The translations under genes were made by a program, and so were the position numbers. Positions 9,006 to 18,665 of a stretch of DNA of 64,000 nt are shown in pieces. The DNA is taken from positions 248,001-312,000 of the forward strand of contig NZ_JAIVKU010000002.1 in the NCBI RefSeq assembly GCF_020524165.1, read 5' to 3'. The notes beneath the pieces are model-generated. The model had not been told where the DNA came from, made no database searches, and saw only the letters and a program-made list of their open reading frames with translations. The DNA is from Guptibacillus hwajinpoensis (GTDB taxonomy: Bacteria > Bacillota > Bacilli > Bacillales > Guptibacillaceae). Positions within the stretch are counted from its first letter, which is position 1; the number at the start of each line of letters is the position of its first letter.

Positions 9006-9959
9006 ATGAAGCTAAGTGTTGTGTACTCAAGTGATAATAATTACGCACAGCATGTTGGGGTATCTATATTATCTGTTTTTGAAAACAACCAAGAATTTGA
9101 GGATATCGATGTATATCTTATAGAAAATAATATATCAATAATCAATAAACATAAGTTAGAAACTATATCTGAAAAGTATAATAGGAAGATTCATTTTGTT
9201 AGCTTTACGCAGTATGAAGCAAAATTAACACTTAAAATGAAGCATTCAATATCAATAAATGCATATGCAAGATTATTTATTTCAGAAATAATAGATAGTA
9301 GTGTGAATAAAGTTCTTTACTTAGATTGTGACTCAATCGTAAATGGCAATCTTACTGAGTTGTGGAATACAGATATAAGTGATTATCATGCAGCTGGTGT
9401 ATTAGATACAGTAAGCGAGGATACTAAGCTAAGAGTGAACATGAATGTAAAATCCCCATATATAAATTCAGGGATGCTTCTTATTAATTTAGCAAAATGG
9501 AGAGAAGAAGCAATTAATCAAAAATTTATAGATTTTATTGAATCTTATAATGGTGACGTCTTTCATCACGATCAAGGGGTTATTAATGGTGTATTAAGTG
9601 AAAAAATTTTGATTCTTCACCCAAAATATAATGCTATGACTCCTTTTTTTACATTAAAAAGAAGTCAAATAACTAATTATTATGGAATAGAAGAATTCTA
9701 TAGTGAGGCTGAATTAATAGAGGCAAAAACTTCTCCAGTATTTATACATTTCACTCCTGCTTTTATCACTAGACCTTGGATAAAAGGTAGTAAGCATCCT
9801 TTAGCAAATAATTATAAAAAATACTTGGAGATGACACCATGGAATGGAGTAAGGTTTATTGATGACAATCGAAATATAAATGAGAAATTTGTATCTTTCT
9901 TATTTAATAAGTTGCCATTTAAGGTGGCAATTAGCTTATCTAGCATAATATATAAGTGA
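9006..9959 (+). CDS. GT8 family glycosyltransferase (LgtC/GspA-like)
   Basis: The 317-residue protein shows a GT8 layout: LSVVYSSDNNYAQHVGVSILSVFEN at the N-terminus, the metal-binding DXD in VLYLDCDSIVNG, YINSGMLLINLAKW, HHDQGVINGVL and HFTPAFITRPW with the conserved His. GT8 enzymes are retaining galactosyl- or glucosyltransferases. SD GGAGGACA lies at 8994-9001. It is AT-rich like its neighbours and follows the GT32 gene by 15 nt, so both belong to one operon. Substrate unknown. Confidence 0.88.
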   Translation: MKLSVVYSSDNNYAQHVGVSILSVFENNQEFEDIDVYLIENNISIINKHKLETISEKYNRKIHFVSFTQYEAKLTLKMKHSISINAYARLFISEIIDSSVNKVLYLDCDSIVNGNLTELWNTDISDYHAAGVLDTVSEDTKLRVNMNVKSPYINSGMLLINLAKWREEAINQKFIDFIESYNGDVFHHDQGVINGVLSEKILILHPKYNAMTPFFTLKRSQITNYYGIEEFYSEAELIEAKTSPVFIHFTPAFITRPWIKGSKHPLANNYKKYLEMTPWNGVRFIDDNRNINEKFVSFLFNKLPFKVAISLSSIIYK

Positions 9960-9975
9960 TAATGGGAGAGGTTCT

Positions 9976-11172
9976 ATGAAAAAGAAAGTTTTAATAAGTA
10001 TGTATTCATTGCATATCGGAGGAGCTGAAAGAAGTTTAATTGGTTTGTTGGAAACTTTTGATTACACAAAATTTGATATTGATTTATTTTTATATAGACA
10101 TGAAGGAGAGTTTCTATCTTATATTCCTAATCAAATTAAATTGATACCACCGATAAAAGAGTACACTACCTTTGAAAGACCAATCGTTGAGGTTGTAAAA
10201 GAAGGAAATCTATTTTTAGGGAGCGTAAGAATACTCTCTAAATTGAAAGCTAATATGAAAAATAAAGGATTGAAAAAGGAACAGCGTACTTACAAACAAA
10301 TGCAATATACTTGGCACTATTCATTACGGAAACTACCTGAATTTAAAAAACAATACGATATCGCAATAAGTTTTTTAGGACCTCATAATTTTATACTTGA
10401 AAAAGTACAAGCTCGTAAGAAAATTGGATGGAGTCACACGGATTATTATACAATTGTCAATCCAGATGAAAAACTAGATGAAAAAATGTGGAGTAAGTTA
10501 GACTATATAGTTAATGTATCATCAGATTGTGAGACTTCCTTTCTTAAAGTGTTTCCAAAACTTGAGGGGAAATCAGTAGTTTTGGAAAATATAATTTCAC
10601 CTTCATTTGTAAGGGAACAAGCTAATGAATGCGTTATTAAAGAAATGCCCAATGATGGATCATTAAAGATCTGTACCGTTGGTAGGTATTCAAACCAAAA
10701 AGGTTTTGATATGGCAATCGTTGCATGTAAGAAGTTAATTCAATTGGGATATGATATCAAGTGGTATGTTATTGGTTATGGTGGAGAAGAAGGTTACTTA
10801 AGAGAACTAATTAGTACACATAATTTAGGAAACAAATTTATACTTTTGGGTAAGAAAAAAAATCCATACCCATATATAAATTCATGCGATATATATTGTC
10901 AGCCATCTAGATATGAAGGCAAAGCAGTTACAGTAAGAGAAGCTCAAATCCTCGGTAAGCCGGTTCTCATTACAAACTATCCAACTGCAAAAAGCCAACT
11001 GGAGAATGGATTTGATGGTGAAATTTGTGATTTATCAATTGAAGGCATTGTTAACGGTATAAAGGACTTATATGATAATTTGTCGAAAAGGAATGAATTA
11101 TCGAAAAATTGCATCAATAGAGATTATAGTAATCGTTCTGAAATTAATAAATTATACGAGTTGATTAATTAA
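9976..11172 (+). CDS. GT4 glycosyltransferase, paralogue 1 of 4
   Basis: A 398-residue GT-B enzyme beginning KKKVLISMYSLHIGGAERSLIGLLE. The C-terminal donor domain contains TVGRYSNQKGFDMAI and CDIYCQPSRYEGKAVTVREAQ (EX7E). Together with the genes at 12237, 14557 and 15772 it forms a family with the same N-terminal pattern (hydrophobic strand, then IGGAE or close variant, then a leucine-rich helix) and the same NPYPYI/CDIYVQ segment, suggesting local duplication and divergence. It probably adds one sugar of the repeat unit. Confidence 0.87.
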   Translation: MKKKVLISMYSLHIGGAERSLIGLLETFDYTKFDIDLFLYRHEGEFLSYIPNQIKLIPPIKEYTTFERPIVEVVKEGNLFLGSVRILSKLKANMKNKGLKKEQRTYKQMQYTWHYSLRKLPEFKKQYDIAISFLGPHNFILEKVQARKKIGWSHTDYYTIVNPDEKLDEKMWSKLDYIVNVSSDCETSFLKVFPKLEGKSVVLENIISPSFVREQANECVIKEMPNDGSLKICTVGRYSNQKGFDMAIVACKKLIQLGYDIKWYVIGYGGEEGYLRELISTHNLGNKFILLGKKKNPYPYINSCDIYCQPSRYEGKAVTVREAQILGKPVLITNYPTAKSQLENGFDGEICDLSIEGIVNGIKDLYDNLSKRNELSKNCINRDYSNRSEINKLYELIN

Positions 11173-11202
11173 CGATATATGTTGCCCCTTTGGGAGGTTT
11201 TG

Positions 11203-12240
11203 ATGATCAATAAAGTAAGTATAATAGTTCCAGTTTATAATGGGGAAGCTCACATAAAAAAATGCTTAGAGAGTATATTGGTGCAATCATATGGGAATAT
11301 AGAAATTATAATAATTGACGATGGTTCTACTGATAGAACAAGAAGCATCATTAATAGATTCTCAAAAGAAGATAGGAGAATAAAATATTTTCATCAAACA
11401 AATAGTGGACCATCTGTCGCTCGTAACAGAGGGATAAATTTATCAGTTGGTGAATTTATTGCATTCATTGATGCAGACGATACGATTGACGAAAAATATG
11501 TAGAACAGTTGGTCTCGCATATGTTAAGTTCTGGGTCCGACCTAGTTTGTTGCGGCTATAAAGACATTTCTAATCAAGGAATTTTGTTTCTTTCTGATTT
11601 TAATTTCTCGAAAAGCACTTCATTACACTCCTTCATGGACATGGTGTGTAACGGTACTGGGGGAGTTTTATGGAGCAAAATTTTTAAAAAAGAGATTATT
11701 GAAGATCACAAAATTAGAATGAAAAAAAATGTATTTATGTGTGAGGATTTAATATTTGTATTGGAGTATGTATTACATTGCAAGACATTTTCTGCAATTA
11801 ATCAACACTTGTATAATTACAACAGACTCAATCAATATAGTATAAGTTCTAATATCACAAACAGTTACTTAAATAGTTTTATCACAGTGTGGAAATATGT
11901 TGAGAATATTTACCTATCAACAAATCATAGCCAGATACAAACAAATGAATTAATAAGTAGAAAAGTTCAAGAAATGACATTAACAATTATCGGACAAAAT
12001 ATAAAGGAAATATATAAGCTTGGAATAAGTAAAGTTATTTTTAATATTAAAGAACTATTAGAGAACCCTTACATTGAGTGCTATAAAGAAAAATTTTCAA
12101 CTGAAAAATATCTTTATAAGCCATTTATATTGAGTATTAAACGAAAGTCCGTACCAATGATTATTGTGTACGGCTCTTTTTATTTTTTATTAAAAGAAAT
12201 GAAGAAGATATTTAACATAAGGAAGAAAGTGACTTTATGA
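11203..12240 (+). CDS. GT2 family glycosyltransferase
   Basis: A 345-residue GT-A glycosyltransferase with VSIIVPVYNGEAHIKKCLES, IIDDGSTDRT, SVARNRGI and the DXD site in AFIDADDTIDEKY. The start is ATG 11203, supported by GGGAGG at 11192-11197; an in-frame ATG at 11179 lies upstream of that site and is not credible. The stop overlaps the next ATG (ATGA at 12237-12240). GT2 enzymes of this form add sugars to polysaccharide repeat units. Specificity unknown. Confidence 0.87.
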   Translation: MINKVSIIVPVYNGEAHIKKCLESILVQSYGNIEIIIIDDGSTDRTRSIINRFSKEDRRIKYFHQTNSGPSVARNRGINLSVGEFIAFIDADDTIDEKYVEQLVSHMLSSGSDLVCCGYKDISNQGILFLSDFNFSKSTSLHSFMDMVCNGTGGVLWSKIFKKEIIEDHKIRMKKNVFMCEDLIFVLEYVLHCKTFSAINQHLYNYNRLNQYSISSNITNSYLNSFITVWKYVENIYLSTNHSQIQTNELISRKVQEMTLTIIGQNIKEIYKLGISKVIFNIKELLENPYIECYKEKFSTEKYLYKPFILSIKRKSVPMIIVYGSFYFLLKEMKKIFNIRKKVTL

Positions 12241-13430
12241 AGAAAAAATTATTATTTGTCATTGATTCACTTGCAATTGGAGGAGCAGAAAAGAGTTTAG
12301 TGTCTTTATTAAGTAATATAAACTCATCTATCTTTGAAGTTGATTTAATGGTGTTTAAAAGTGGGGGAGAACTTGAGAGTTATGTCCCTAATTACGTTAA
12401 TATACTTCCCCAACTCGAGTATTTTAGCTTTTTAAACGGTGGATCTGTAATGTTATGGAAAAAAATTCTCTTCTCATATTACAGATGGAAAGCTTCTATA
12501 AATTTAAGGTTAAATAATTTTAGAAGAAATGCTTTACACAGTGAGCAGGTGATATATAAAAGCACTGGTAAAATATTGCTAACTGATTTAAAAAAGAAAT
12601 ATGACGTTGCTATTGCCTATAGCCAAGGGTTGCCGACTTATATTGTGGCTAATAAAATTATTGCTGAAAAGAAGCTTGCATGGATAAATACCGACTATTC
12701 CAACACTCTTTATAACAAGGATATAGACTACCTTTCTTATAAAAAAATAGACAAAATTATAGCAGTATCTCAGAATACCAAAAATTCTATTTTAAAAATA
12801 AGAAGAGAATATATCAATAAAGTAGAGGTTGTCATGGATATCCTTGATCCAGATATTATATATAGTATGGCAAACGAAGAGCCTATTGAAGAATTTAGTA
12901 ATGTAAATATAAAAATTCTAAGCGTTGGAAGATTGGAGTCTGTTAAATCATACGATAGAGCTATTAAAGTAGCTGAAATGTTAAAAAAATCTAATTGCAA
13001 CTTTAAATGGTATGTAATTGGTGAAGGTTCTGAGAGGCGGAAATTACAAGAAATGATAGATAATTTCGGTTTGACCGATTGTTTTATATTGATGGGAAAA
13101 AAAATTAATCCATATAAATATATGAATTGCTGCGATATATATGTTCAAACGTCTCTAAAAGAAGGATTTGGACTCACAGTTAGTGAAGCAAAAATTTTAA
13201 AAAAGCCTATAGTATGTACAAACTTTCCAACAGCGAAAGAAATAATTACTCATAAAGTAGATGGACTAATTGTAGAACAAAATATAGAAAACATTTATGA
13301 AGGCATAATGAAACTAATCAATGATTCTGAGTTGAATAAAAGTATAATTAATCAATTGAATAATACGATTCCGTATAATTCCAAAAGCGAGATTGAAAAA
13401 ATTTATCAAATAATTAATAAAGAAATGTAG
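12237..13430 (+). CDS. GT4 glycosyltransferase, paralogue 2 of 4
   Basis: A 397-residue GT-B enzyme starting KKKLLFVIDSLAIGGAEKSLVSLLS, with SVGRLESVKSYDRAI, NPYKYMNCCDIYVQTS and LKEGFGLTVSEAK (EX7E). It is translationally coupled to the preceding GT2 gene through an ATGA overlap. It is a clear paralogue of the genes at 9976, 14557 and 15772. Base composition is very AT-rich. It should contribute one glycosidic linkage to the local polysaccharide. Confidence 0.87.
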   Translation: MKKKLLFVIDSLAIGGAEKSLVSLLSNINSSIFEVDLMVFKSGGELESYVPNYVNILPQLEYFSFLNGGSVMLWKKILFSYYRWKASINLRLNNFRRNALHSEQVIYKSTGKILLTDLKKKYDVAIAYSQGLPTYIVANKIIAEKKLAWINTDYSNTLYNKDIDYLSYKKIDKIIAVSQNTKNSILKIRREYINKVEVVMDILDPDIIYSMANEEPIEEFSNVNIKILSVGRLESVKSYDRAIKVAEMLKKSNCNFKWYVIGEGSERRKLQEMIDNFGLTDCFILMGKKINPYKYMNCCDIYVQTSLKEGFGLTVSEAKILKKPIVCTNFPTAKEIITHKVDGLIVEQNIENIYEGIMKLINDSELNKSIINQLNNTIPYNSKSEIEKIYQIINKEM

Positions 13431-13438
13431 GTGAAATT

Positions 13439-14560
13439 TTGAATCGGATTTTTGTAGATATTTACTTACAATATAATCTTGGAGATGATTTATTCTTAGA
13501 TATTCTTGCTGAAAAATATCCCGAAACGCAATTTACTATCAATTATTTAGGAAAGAATTACAATCAATTCATTTCAAAATATAAAAATGTTGTTGCTAGA
13601 AAATATACATTTTTAAACAAAATAGGCCAGAGACTCAAGATTAAAGATTCAATTACTAATTTTGATTCTGTTGCTGATGAGCACGATGGACTCTTGTTCA
13701 TTGGTGGATCTATCTTCCGTGAAGAGCATTACCACAAATCTCTGTATAGTGAAAGAATGAATTTGATTAAAGAGTTTAAAAAGCGAAACAAAGCAGTATT
13801 TATCTTAGGTGCAAATTTTGGACCTTACACATCTGATGAATTTATAGATGACTATAAAAAACTATTTAAATTATGTGATGATGTTTGTTTTAGAGATGTT
13901 TCCTCTTTTACACTTTTTGAAGATATTCCACAAGTAAGAATTGCCCCAGATATAGTTTTTCAAATGAAAACAGAGCAATACAAACCAAAAGAGAAGACGA
14001 ACACAATAGGGTTTTCAGTAATAGATGTAAATCATAAGAAGGGACTATCCAGTTACAGTAAAGAGTATATAGATAGTACTGTGAAAACCATAGATATATT
14101 TGTGGGAAAAGGGTATGAATGTTATTTAATGTCATTTTGTGAGAAAGAGGGAGACTTAAAAGTAATTAAAGCTATAATGTCCTCCCTCGATTCTAAGACA
14201 TTAAATAAAGTGAAAATATACAATTACAAGGGAAATTTAAAAGAAGCTATTACTTTAATAGCTTCTTTTAAATTAATTGTGGCAGCTAGATTTCATGCGA
14301 ATATTTTGGGGATGTTATTAGGATCCAAAATAATACCTATCATTTATAGCGAAAAAACCTCCAATTTGCTTAAAGATTTAAACATGAGCGATTTAGGTAT
14401 TGATATGTTGAATATTGAATTTCAATATGATGAAAATTATATTAGTAAAGCGCTTAATAGTAGAATAGACTTGAGCGATGTAATAATAAACTCAAGTAAT
14501 CAATTTGCAAATTTGAATAGATTTCTTAAAGGTCGATACTTAGATTGGGGTGAAGTATGA
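13439..14560 (+). CDS. Polysaccharide pyruvyl transferase family protein
   Basis: A 373-residue protein of the PS_pyruv_trans family (CsaB/WcaK; in B. subtilis eps, EpsI and EpsO). It reads RIFVDIYLQYNLGDDLFLDILAEKYP, then GLLFIGGSIFREEH, ILGANFGPYTSDEF and VAARFHANILGMLLGSKIIPIIYSEKT, which includes the conserved histidine. Members attach ketal-linked pyruvate from phosphoenolpyruvate to polymer sugars and add negative charge, although some act on other steps. The start is TTG 13439 after TAGGTGA. It overlaps the next gene by ATGA. Confidence 0.85.
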   Translation: MNRIFVDIYLQYNLGDDLFLDILAEKYPETQFTINYLGKNYNQFISKYKNVVARKYTFLNKIGQRLKIKDSITNFDSVADEHDGLLFIGGSIFREEHYHKSLYSERMNLIKEFKKRNKAVFILGANFGPYTSDEFIDDYKKLFKLCDDVCFRDVSSFTLFEDIPQVRIAPDIVFQMKTEQYKPKEKTNTIGFSVIDVNHKKGLSSYSKEYIDSTVKTIDIFVGKGYECYLMSFCEKEGDLKVIKAIMSSLDSKTLNKVKIYNYKGNLKEAITLIASFKLIVAARFHANILGMLLGSKIIPIIYSEKTSNLLKDLNMSDLGIDMLNIEFQYDENYISKALNSRIDLSDVIINSSNQFANLNRFLKGRYLDWGEV

Positions 14561-15753
14561 AAAAGAAAGTAATTTTCATGCTAATTAACATGAACATTGG
14601 AGGCACTGAAAAAGCGTTGTTGAATATGATAAGTAAAATGTCAAAAGAAGAATATGAAATATGCGTGTTTTTATTAGAAAAGTCAGGAGGCTTTTTGAGA
14701 GATATTCCAGACCATGTACAGATAGAAATACTGGAAGAATATAAAGGAATAAAAAAAATGTATGAAAACTCACCATATTACAATGTGATTTCTCTATTCA
14801 AAGAGGGCAAATTCATCAATTCATTTATGTTATTGATATGTTACTTATTAACAAAATTATTAAAAGATAGAAGGATTTATATTAGTTATTTACTTAAGGA
14901 CTGTTCAATAAAATATGGTTATGATATAGCCGTTGCTTATGCTGGACCTATGGATTTAATATCTTGTTATGTATTAAAAAAGATTAAAGCAAGAAAAAAA
15001 ATCCAATGGGTTCATTTTGATGTTACTAAAATATCATTTAATAAGGAATCAGAATCTAAAATGTTTAAAAAATTCAGCAAAATATTTGTGGTGTCAGAAG
15101 AAGGTAAAACTAAATTGATTAGTATGATTCCAGCAATAAAAAATAAGGTTGAAGTATTTCCAAATTTAATCTCAACAGAACTAATAAGTAGGAAAGCTAG
15201 GATTGGGAATGGTTTTAACGATAAATTTGAAGGAATTAGAATTTTAACTGTAGGAAGACTTTCAGGAGAAAAAGGACAAGATTTAGCTATTAAAGTGCTA
15301 GCTGAATTAATGAAAAAAGGTTTTAATGTTAGATGGTATTGTATTGGTGAAGGAAATTCAAGAAATAGGTATGAAAAGCTAGTAGAAGAATATCAGGTGC
15401 AAAATGAGTTTGTTTTCCTGGGGAGAGATTCTAATCCATATCCTTATATTGAGCAATGTGATATTTATGTACAACCTTCCAGACATGAGGGATTTTGTAT
15501 AACTCTTGCTGAAGCAAAGTATCTAAATAAACCTATAGTAACTACTAATTTTACAGGCGCAAAAGAACAAATAATAGACGGTGTGACAGGTTTGATCGTT
15601 AGTACTGATAACGAAAAAGAATTGTTGAATGGAATATTAAGATTGATAGAAAATCCAGATTTACGCAAAAATCTATCTCTCAACTTACGAAAAGTAATAT
15701 TAGATTCAGCCCAAGAGAATAAGAATGTAAATGAATTAATTACATCATTCTAA
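14557..15753 (+). CDS. GT4 glycosyltransferase, paralogue 3 of 4
   Basis: A 398-residue GT-B enzyme starting KKKVIFMLINMNIGGTEKALLNMIS. The donor-binding domain has TVGRLSGEKGQDLAI, CIGEGNSRNRYE, NPYPYIEQCDIYVQPS and RHEGFCITLAEAK (EX7E). It is closest to the next gene (15772), with which it shares the RHEG(F/Y)CITLAEA block. Coupled to the pyruvyltransferase by ATGA. Role in the repeat unit is inferred from context. Confidence 0.87.
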   Translation: MKKKVIFMLINMNIGGTEKALLNMISKMSKEEYEICVFLLEKSGGFLRDIPDHVQIEILEEYKGIKKMYENSPYYNVISLFKEGKFINSFMLLICYLLTKLLKDRRIYISYLLKDCSIKYGYDIAVAYAGPMDLISCYVLKKIKARKKIQWVHFDVTKISFNKESESKMFKKFSKIFVVSEEGKTKLISMIPAIKNKVEVFPNLISTELISRKARIGNGFNDKFEGIRILTVGRLSGEKGQDLAIKVLAELMKKGFNVRWYCIGEGNSRNRYEKLVEEYQVQNEFVFLGRDSNPYPYIEQCDIYVQPSRHEGFCITLAEAKYLNKPIVTTNFTGAKEQIIDGVTGLIVSTDNEKELLNGILRLIENPDLRKNLSLNLRKVILDSAQENKNVNELITSF

Positions 15754-15771
15754 AAAGGTGGAGGTTTCCCT

Positions 15772-16938
15772 TTGAAAAGTATAGTAATTGTTACCAGGAG
15801 GTTAATAGTAGGGGGGATAGAGAAAGCATTACTATCTATGCTAGAAGCTATACCTAAGGATAAATTCAAAATTACTTTGATGTTAATGGGGGCAGAGGGA
15901 GAGCTTGTGAAAGATATTCCCACGCATGTCGACGTGAAATTTATATTCGGAGAAGAAAAAACTACTCAAAAAATTTGGCGCGAATTAAAGAAAGGTAAGT
16001 TTAAAGAAATTAACAGCTTAATTAGATATAGGTTTATGTTTAAGGAATTTAAAACAATCTATGAAAGAGAGTATTATGAATCTCAAATGTTACCTATTTT
16101 AGAGGCAAAATATGATATAGCAATAGCCTATCATACACCTGCATCATTTCCGGTTGTATATGTAATGAAAAACATAAGAGCAAGTGTTAAAGTTGCATGG
16201 ATTCATAGTGATGTCTCTCAGTATGAAAAAGAATTACAACCTTATAAGGATTTATATGTGAATTACGATCGAATATTCTGCGTATCAGAATACGCCCAAA
16301 TGGAATTTTTGAAAATGTTCCCTAGGTTAAAAACTAAAACTAATGTATTTTACAATATTATAAATAAAAATAAACTGATATTACTCTCAGAAAAAGAAAA
16401 GGGATTCACAGATGAGTTTGATGGTATTCGTATACTAACTATTGGGCGATTAAGTGCACAAAAAGGTCAAGAAATTATACCCGAAATTTTATCTGATTTA
16501 ATTTCAAATGGATTAAATGTTAAATGGTATTGTATAGGAGAAGGTGACGGAAGAAAACAAATTGAAAATGCGATTGAAAAACATGGAGTAGCTGATCATA
16601 TGATTTTGTTAGGAACTTTAACAAATCCCTATCCGTTTTTAGCACAATGTGATTTGTATGTTCAACCTTCTAGACATGAGGGATACTGTATTACACTTGC
16701 AGAGGCAAGAGCGTTTAAAAAGCCGATTGTGACAACAGACTTTGTTGGGGCTAGAGAACAAATTACTCACTTACAAACAGGCTTAATAACTAATTTTGAT
16801 AGTGATAAGATATTTTCATCTATTCTTAAAGTATTAAATGATAAGGAATTGGCTACCAGGCTTCAGGATAATTTAAGTAAGAAGGAATTTGTTGGAGGGC
16901 ATTCAGAAATAAATAAACTTTATAAATGTATAGATTGA
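15772..16938 (+). CDS. GT4 glycosyltransferase, paralogue 4 of 4
   Basis: A 388-residue GT-B enzyme (SIVIVTRRLIVGGIEKALLSMLE; TIGRLSAQKGQEII; NPYPFLAQCDLYVQPS; RHEGYCITLAEAR with EX7E). Start is TTG 15772, preceded by GGTGGAGG at 15757-15764. It appears to be the most recent duplicate partner of the gene at 14557. It precedes the flippase gene by 28 nt and completes the glycosyltransferase set of the AT-rich module. Confidence 0.87.
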   Translation: MKSIVIVTRRLIVGGIEKALLSMLEAIPKDKFKITLMLMGAEGELVKDIPTHVDVKFIFGEEKTTQKIWRELKKGKFKEINSLIRYRFMFKEFKTIYEREYYESQMLPILEAKYDIAIAYHTPASFPVVYVMKNIRASVKVAWIHSDVSQYEKELQPYKDLYVNYDRIFCVSEYAQMEFLKMFPRLKTKTNVFYNIINKNKLILLSEKEKGFTDEFDGIRILTIGRLSAQKGQEIIPEILSDLISNGLNVKWYCIGEGDGRKQIENAIEKHGVADHMILLGTLTNPYPFLAQCDLYVQPSRHEGYCITLAEARAFKKPIVTTDFVGAREQITHLQTGLITNFDSDKIFSSILKVLNDKELATRLQDNLSKKEFVGGHSEINKLYKCID

Positions 16939-16966
16939 TATAGTTACAATGAGGAGTAGTTAACAA

Positions 16967-18514
16967 ATGAAAAGCCAACTAAAAGGTGGGGCTATTTTAT
17001 CTTATTTAGGTCTCTTAATAAATAGTGCAATTTCTTTAATTTATATACCTATTATGTTGCAAGTGCTTGGTAGGGAAGAATATGGTTTATATATCTTAGC
17101 TACTTCAGTAGTAGGTTATTTAGCAGTCCTTAACTTCGGTTTAGGAAATGCAGTAATTCGATATAGTGCAAAATATAGAGCTTCTAAGGATTATGAAGGT
17201 TGTTATAATCTTTATGGTATGTGTTTCTTAATATACTCTATATTAGGTGTACTTGCATTTGGAATAGGTATGATATTAATTAATAATATAGATACTTTGT
17301 TTTCCCTTTCTTTAAGTGAAAACGAATTAAAGAAAATAAAAATATTAATGATGATTATGATAATAGGAGTAAGTGCAGAAATAACATTTGGAATATTTAA
17401 TGTAATAGTTTTAGCTCATGAAAAATTCATTTTTCAAAAAACATTAGTTATTATTACCTCCTTATTAAATCCAGTATTAGTATTACCGTTGCTGTTAATG
17501 GGATACAATACAATATCAATGGCAGTAGTTACAACTTCTTTAAGTTTTTTCACCATAGTAATTAATATGTATTTTAGTTTAAGAATTATTAAGGTAAGAT
17601 TTAATTTCGAAAAATTTGACAGCAATTTATTTAAAGAAATTTTAACCTTTTCAGTGTATATCTTTTTGAATTTAATTATTGATAAAATTTATTGGTCAAC
17701 TGATCAATTAATTTTAGGTGTATATAGCGGTACAGCAGCAATCGCTATATACACAATTGGAACAGCATTTACAGGGTATTTCTTAGGTTTCTCTTCAGCT
17801 ATTTCAAACCTATTTTTAACTAGAGTAACTACTATAGTTGTTAATGGAAAAGTAGGTGATGAATTATCAAATTTGTTTATTAAAGTGGGGAGAATTCAGT
17901 ATATTATCATTTCTTTTGTACTCTGTGGATTTATAGTACTGGGGCAAGAGTTTATTAGTTTGTGGGTTGGAGAAAAATATGAGAGTTCATACTTAATTGC
18001 TCTCTTAATATTAATTCCTTTAGTATCATCACTGATACAAGGGATAGGAGGTACGATACTCCAAGCAAAGAATATGCATAAATTTAAATCAATGGTGTTT
18101 TTCAGTATAGCAATAATGAATGTAGTGTTAAGTTTGATATTTGTTCAATTTTGGGGCGCGGTGGGGGCCGCTCTTGCTACAGGCATTGCTTTTACTCTTG
18201 GAAATACTATAGTAATGAATATTTACTACTGGAAAAAAATAAAAATCGACATACCTAGATTCTGGAAAAATATATTGATGATGAGTCTGCCTATGATCAT
18301 TAGTGTAATTTTAATAAATAAATTGAATAGTTTTTACACGGTTAATAGTTGGGGAATGTTAATTGTCAAAATACTTGTGTTTTCTATGTTTTACATATCT
18401 TTAATGTGGTATGTCGCTTTAAACAATGAAGAGAAAGCACTAATTTCTAACCCAGTAATAAAACTCATTAGTAAACCTTTTAATAATAGAAATGATTTTA
18501 AAATAGATAATTAG
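16967..18514 (+). CDS. Wzx-type oligosaccharide flippase (MOP superfamily)
   Basis: A 515-residue polytopic protein with about 14 hydrophobic segments. The start KGGAILSYLGLLINSAISLIYIPIML and LGREEYGLYILATSVVGYLAVLNFGL are typical of the polysaccharide_synt family (functional counterpart of EpsK). The protein should move undecaprenyl-linked repeat units across the membrane for polymerisation by the EpsG-like protein. A basic tail ends the protein. It is the last plus-strand gene before the convergent tailspike-like gene; the 151-bp gap between them has no hairpin I can support as a terminator. Confidence 0.92.
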   Translation: MKSQLKGGAILSYLGLLINSAISLIYIPIMLQVLGREEYGLYILATSVVGYLAVLNFGLGNAVIRYSAKYRASKDYEGCYNLYGMCFLIYSILGVLAFGIGMILINNIDTLFSLSLSENELKKIKILMMIMIIGVSAEITFGIFNVIVLAHEKFIFQKTLVIITSLLNPVLVLPLLLMGYNTISMAVVTTSLSFFTIVINMYFSLRIIKVRFNFEKFDSNLFKEILTFSVYIFLNLIIDKIYWSTDQLILGVYSGTAAIAIYTIGTAFTGYFLGFSSAISNLFLTRVTTIVVNGKVGDELSNLFIKVGRIQYIIISFVLCGFIVLGQEFISLWVGEKYESSYLIALLILIPLVSSLIQGIGGTILQAKNMHKFKSMVFFSIAIMNVVLSLIFVQFWGAVGAALATGIAFTLGNTIVMNIYYWKKIKIDIPRFWKNILMMSLPMIISVILINKLNSFYTVNSWGMLIVKILVFSMFYISLMWYVALNNEEKALISNPVIKLISKPFNNRNDFKIDN

Positions 18515-18665
18515 AGAAATATTATTTAATTAGAATATGAATCTCATTCTTGAAACATGGAGAATTATTAGGAATACTTTAAATCTAGCCTGCACAGATG
18601 GATTATAAATACGTATTATTTAAGGTCAGTCTTAGAAAATATTAAAGGTAAATGAATATAAAATA

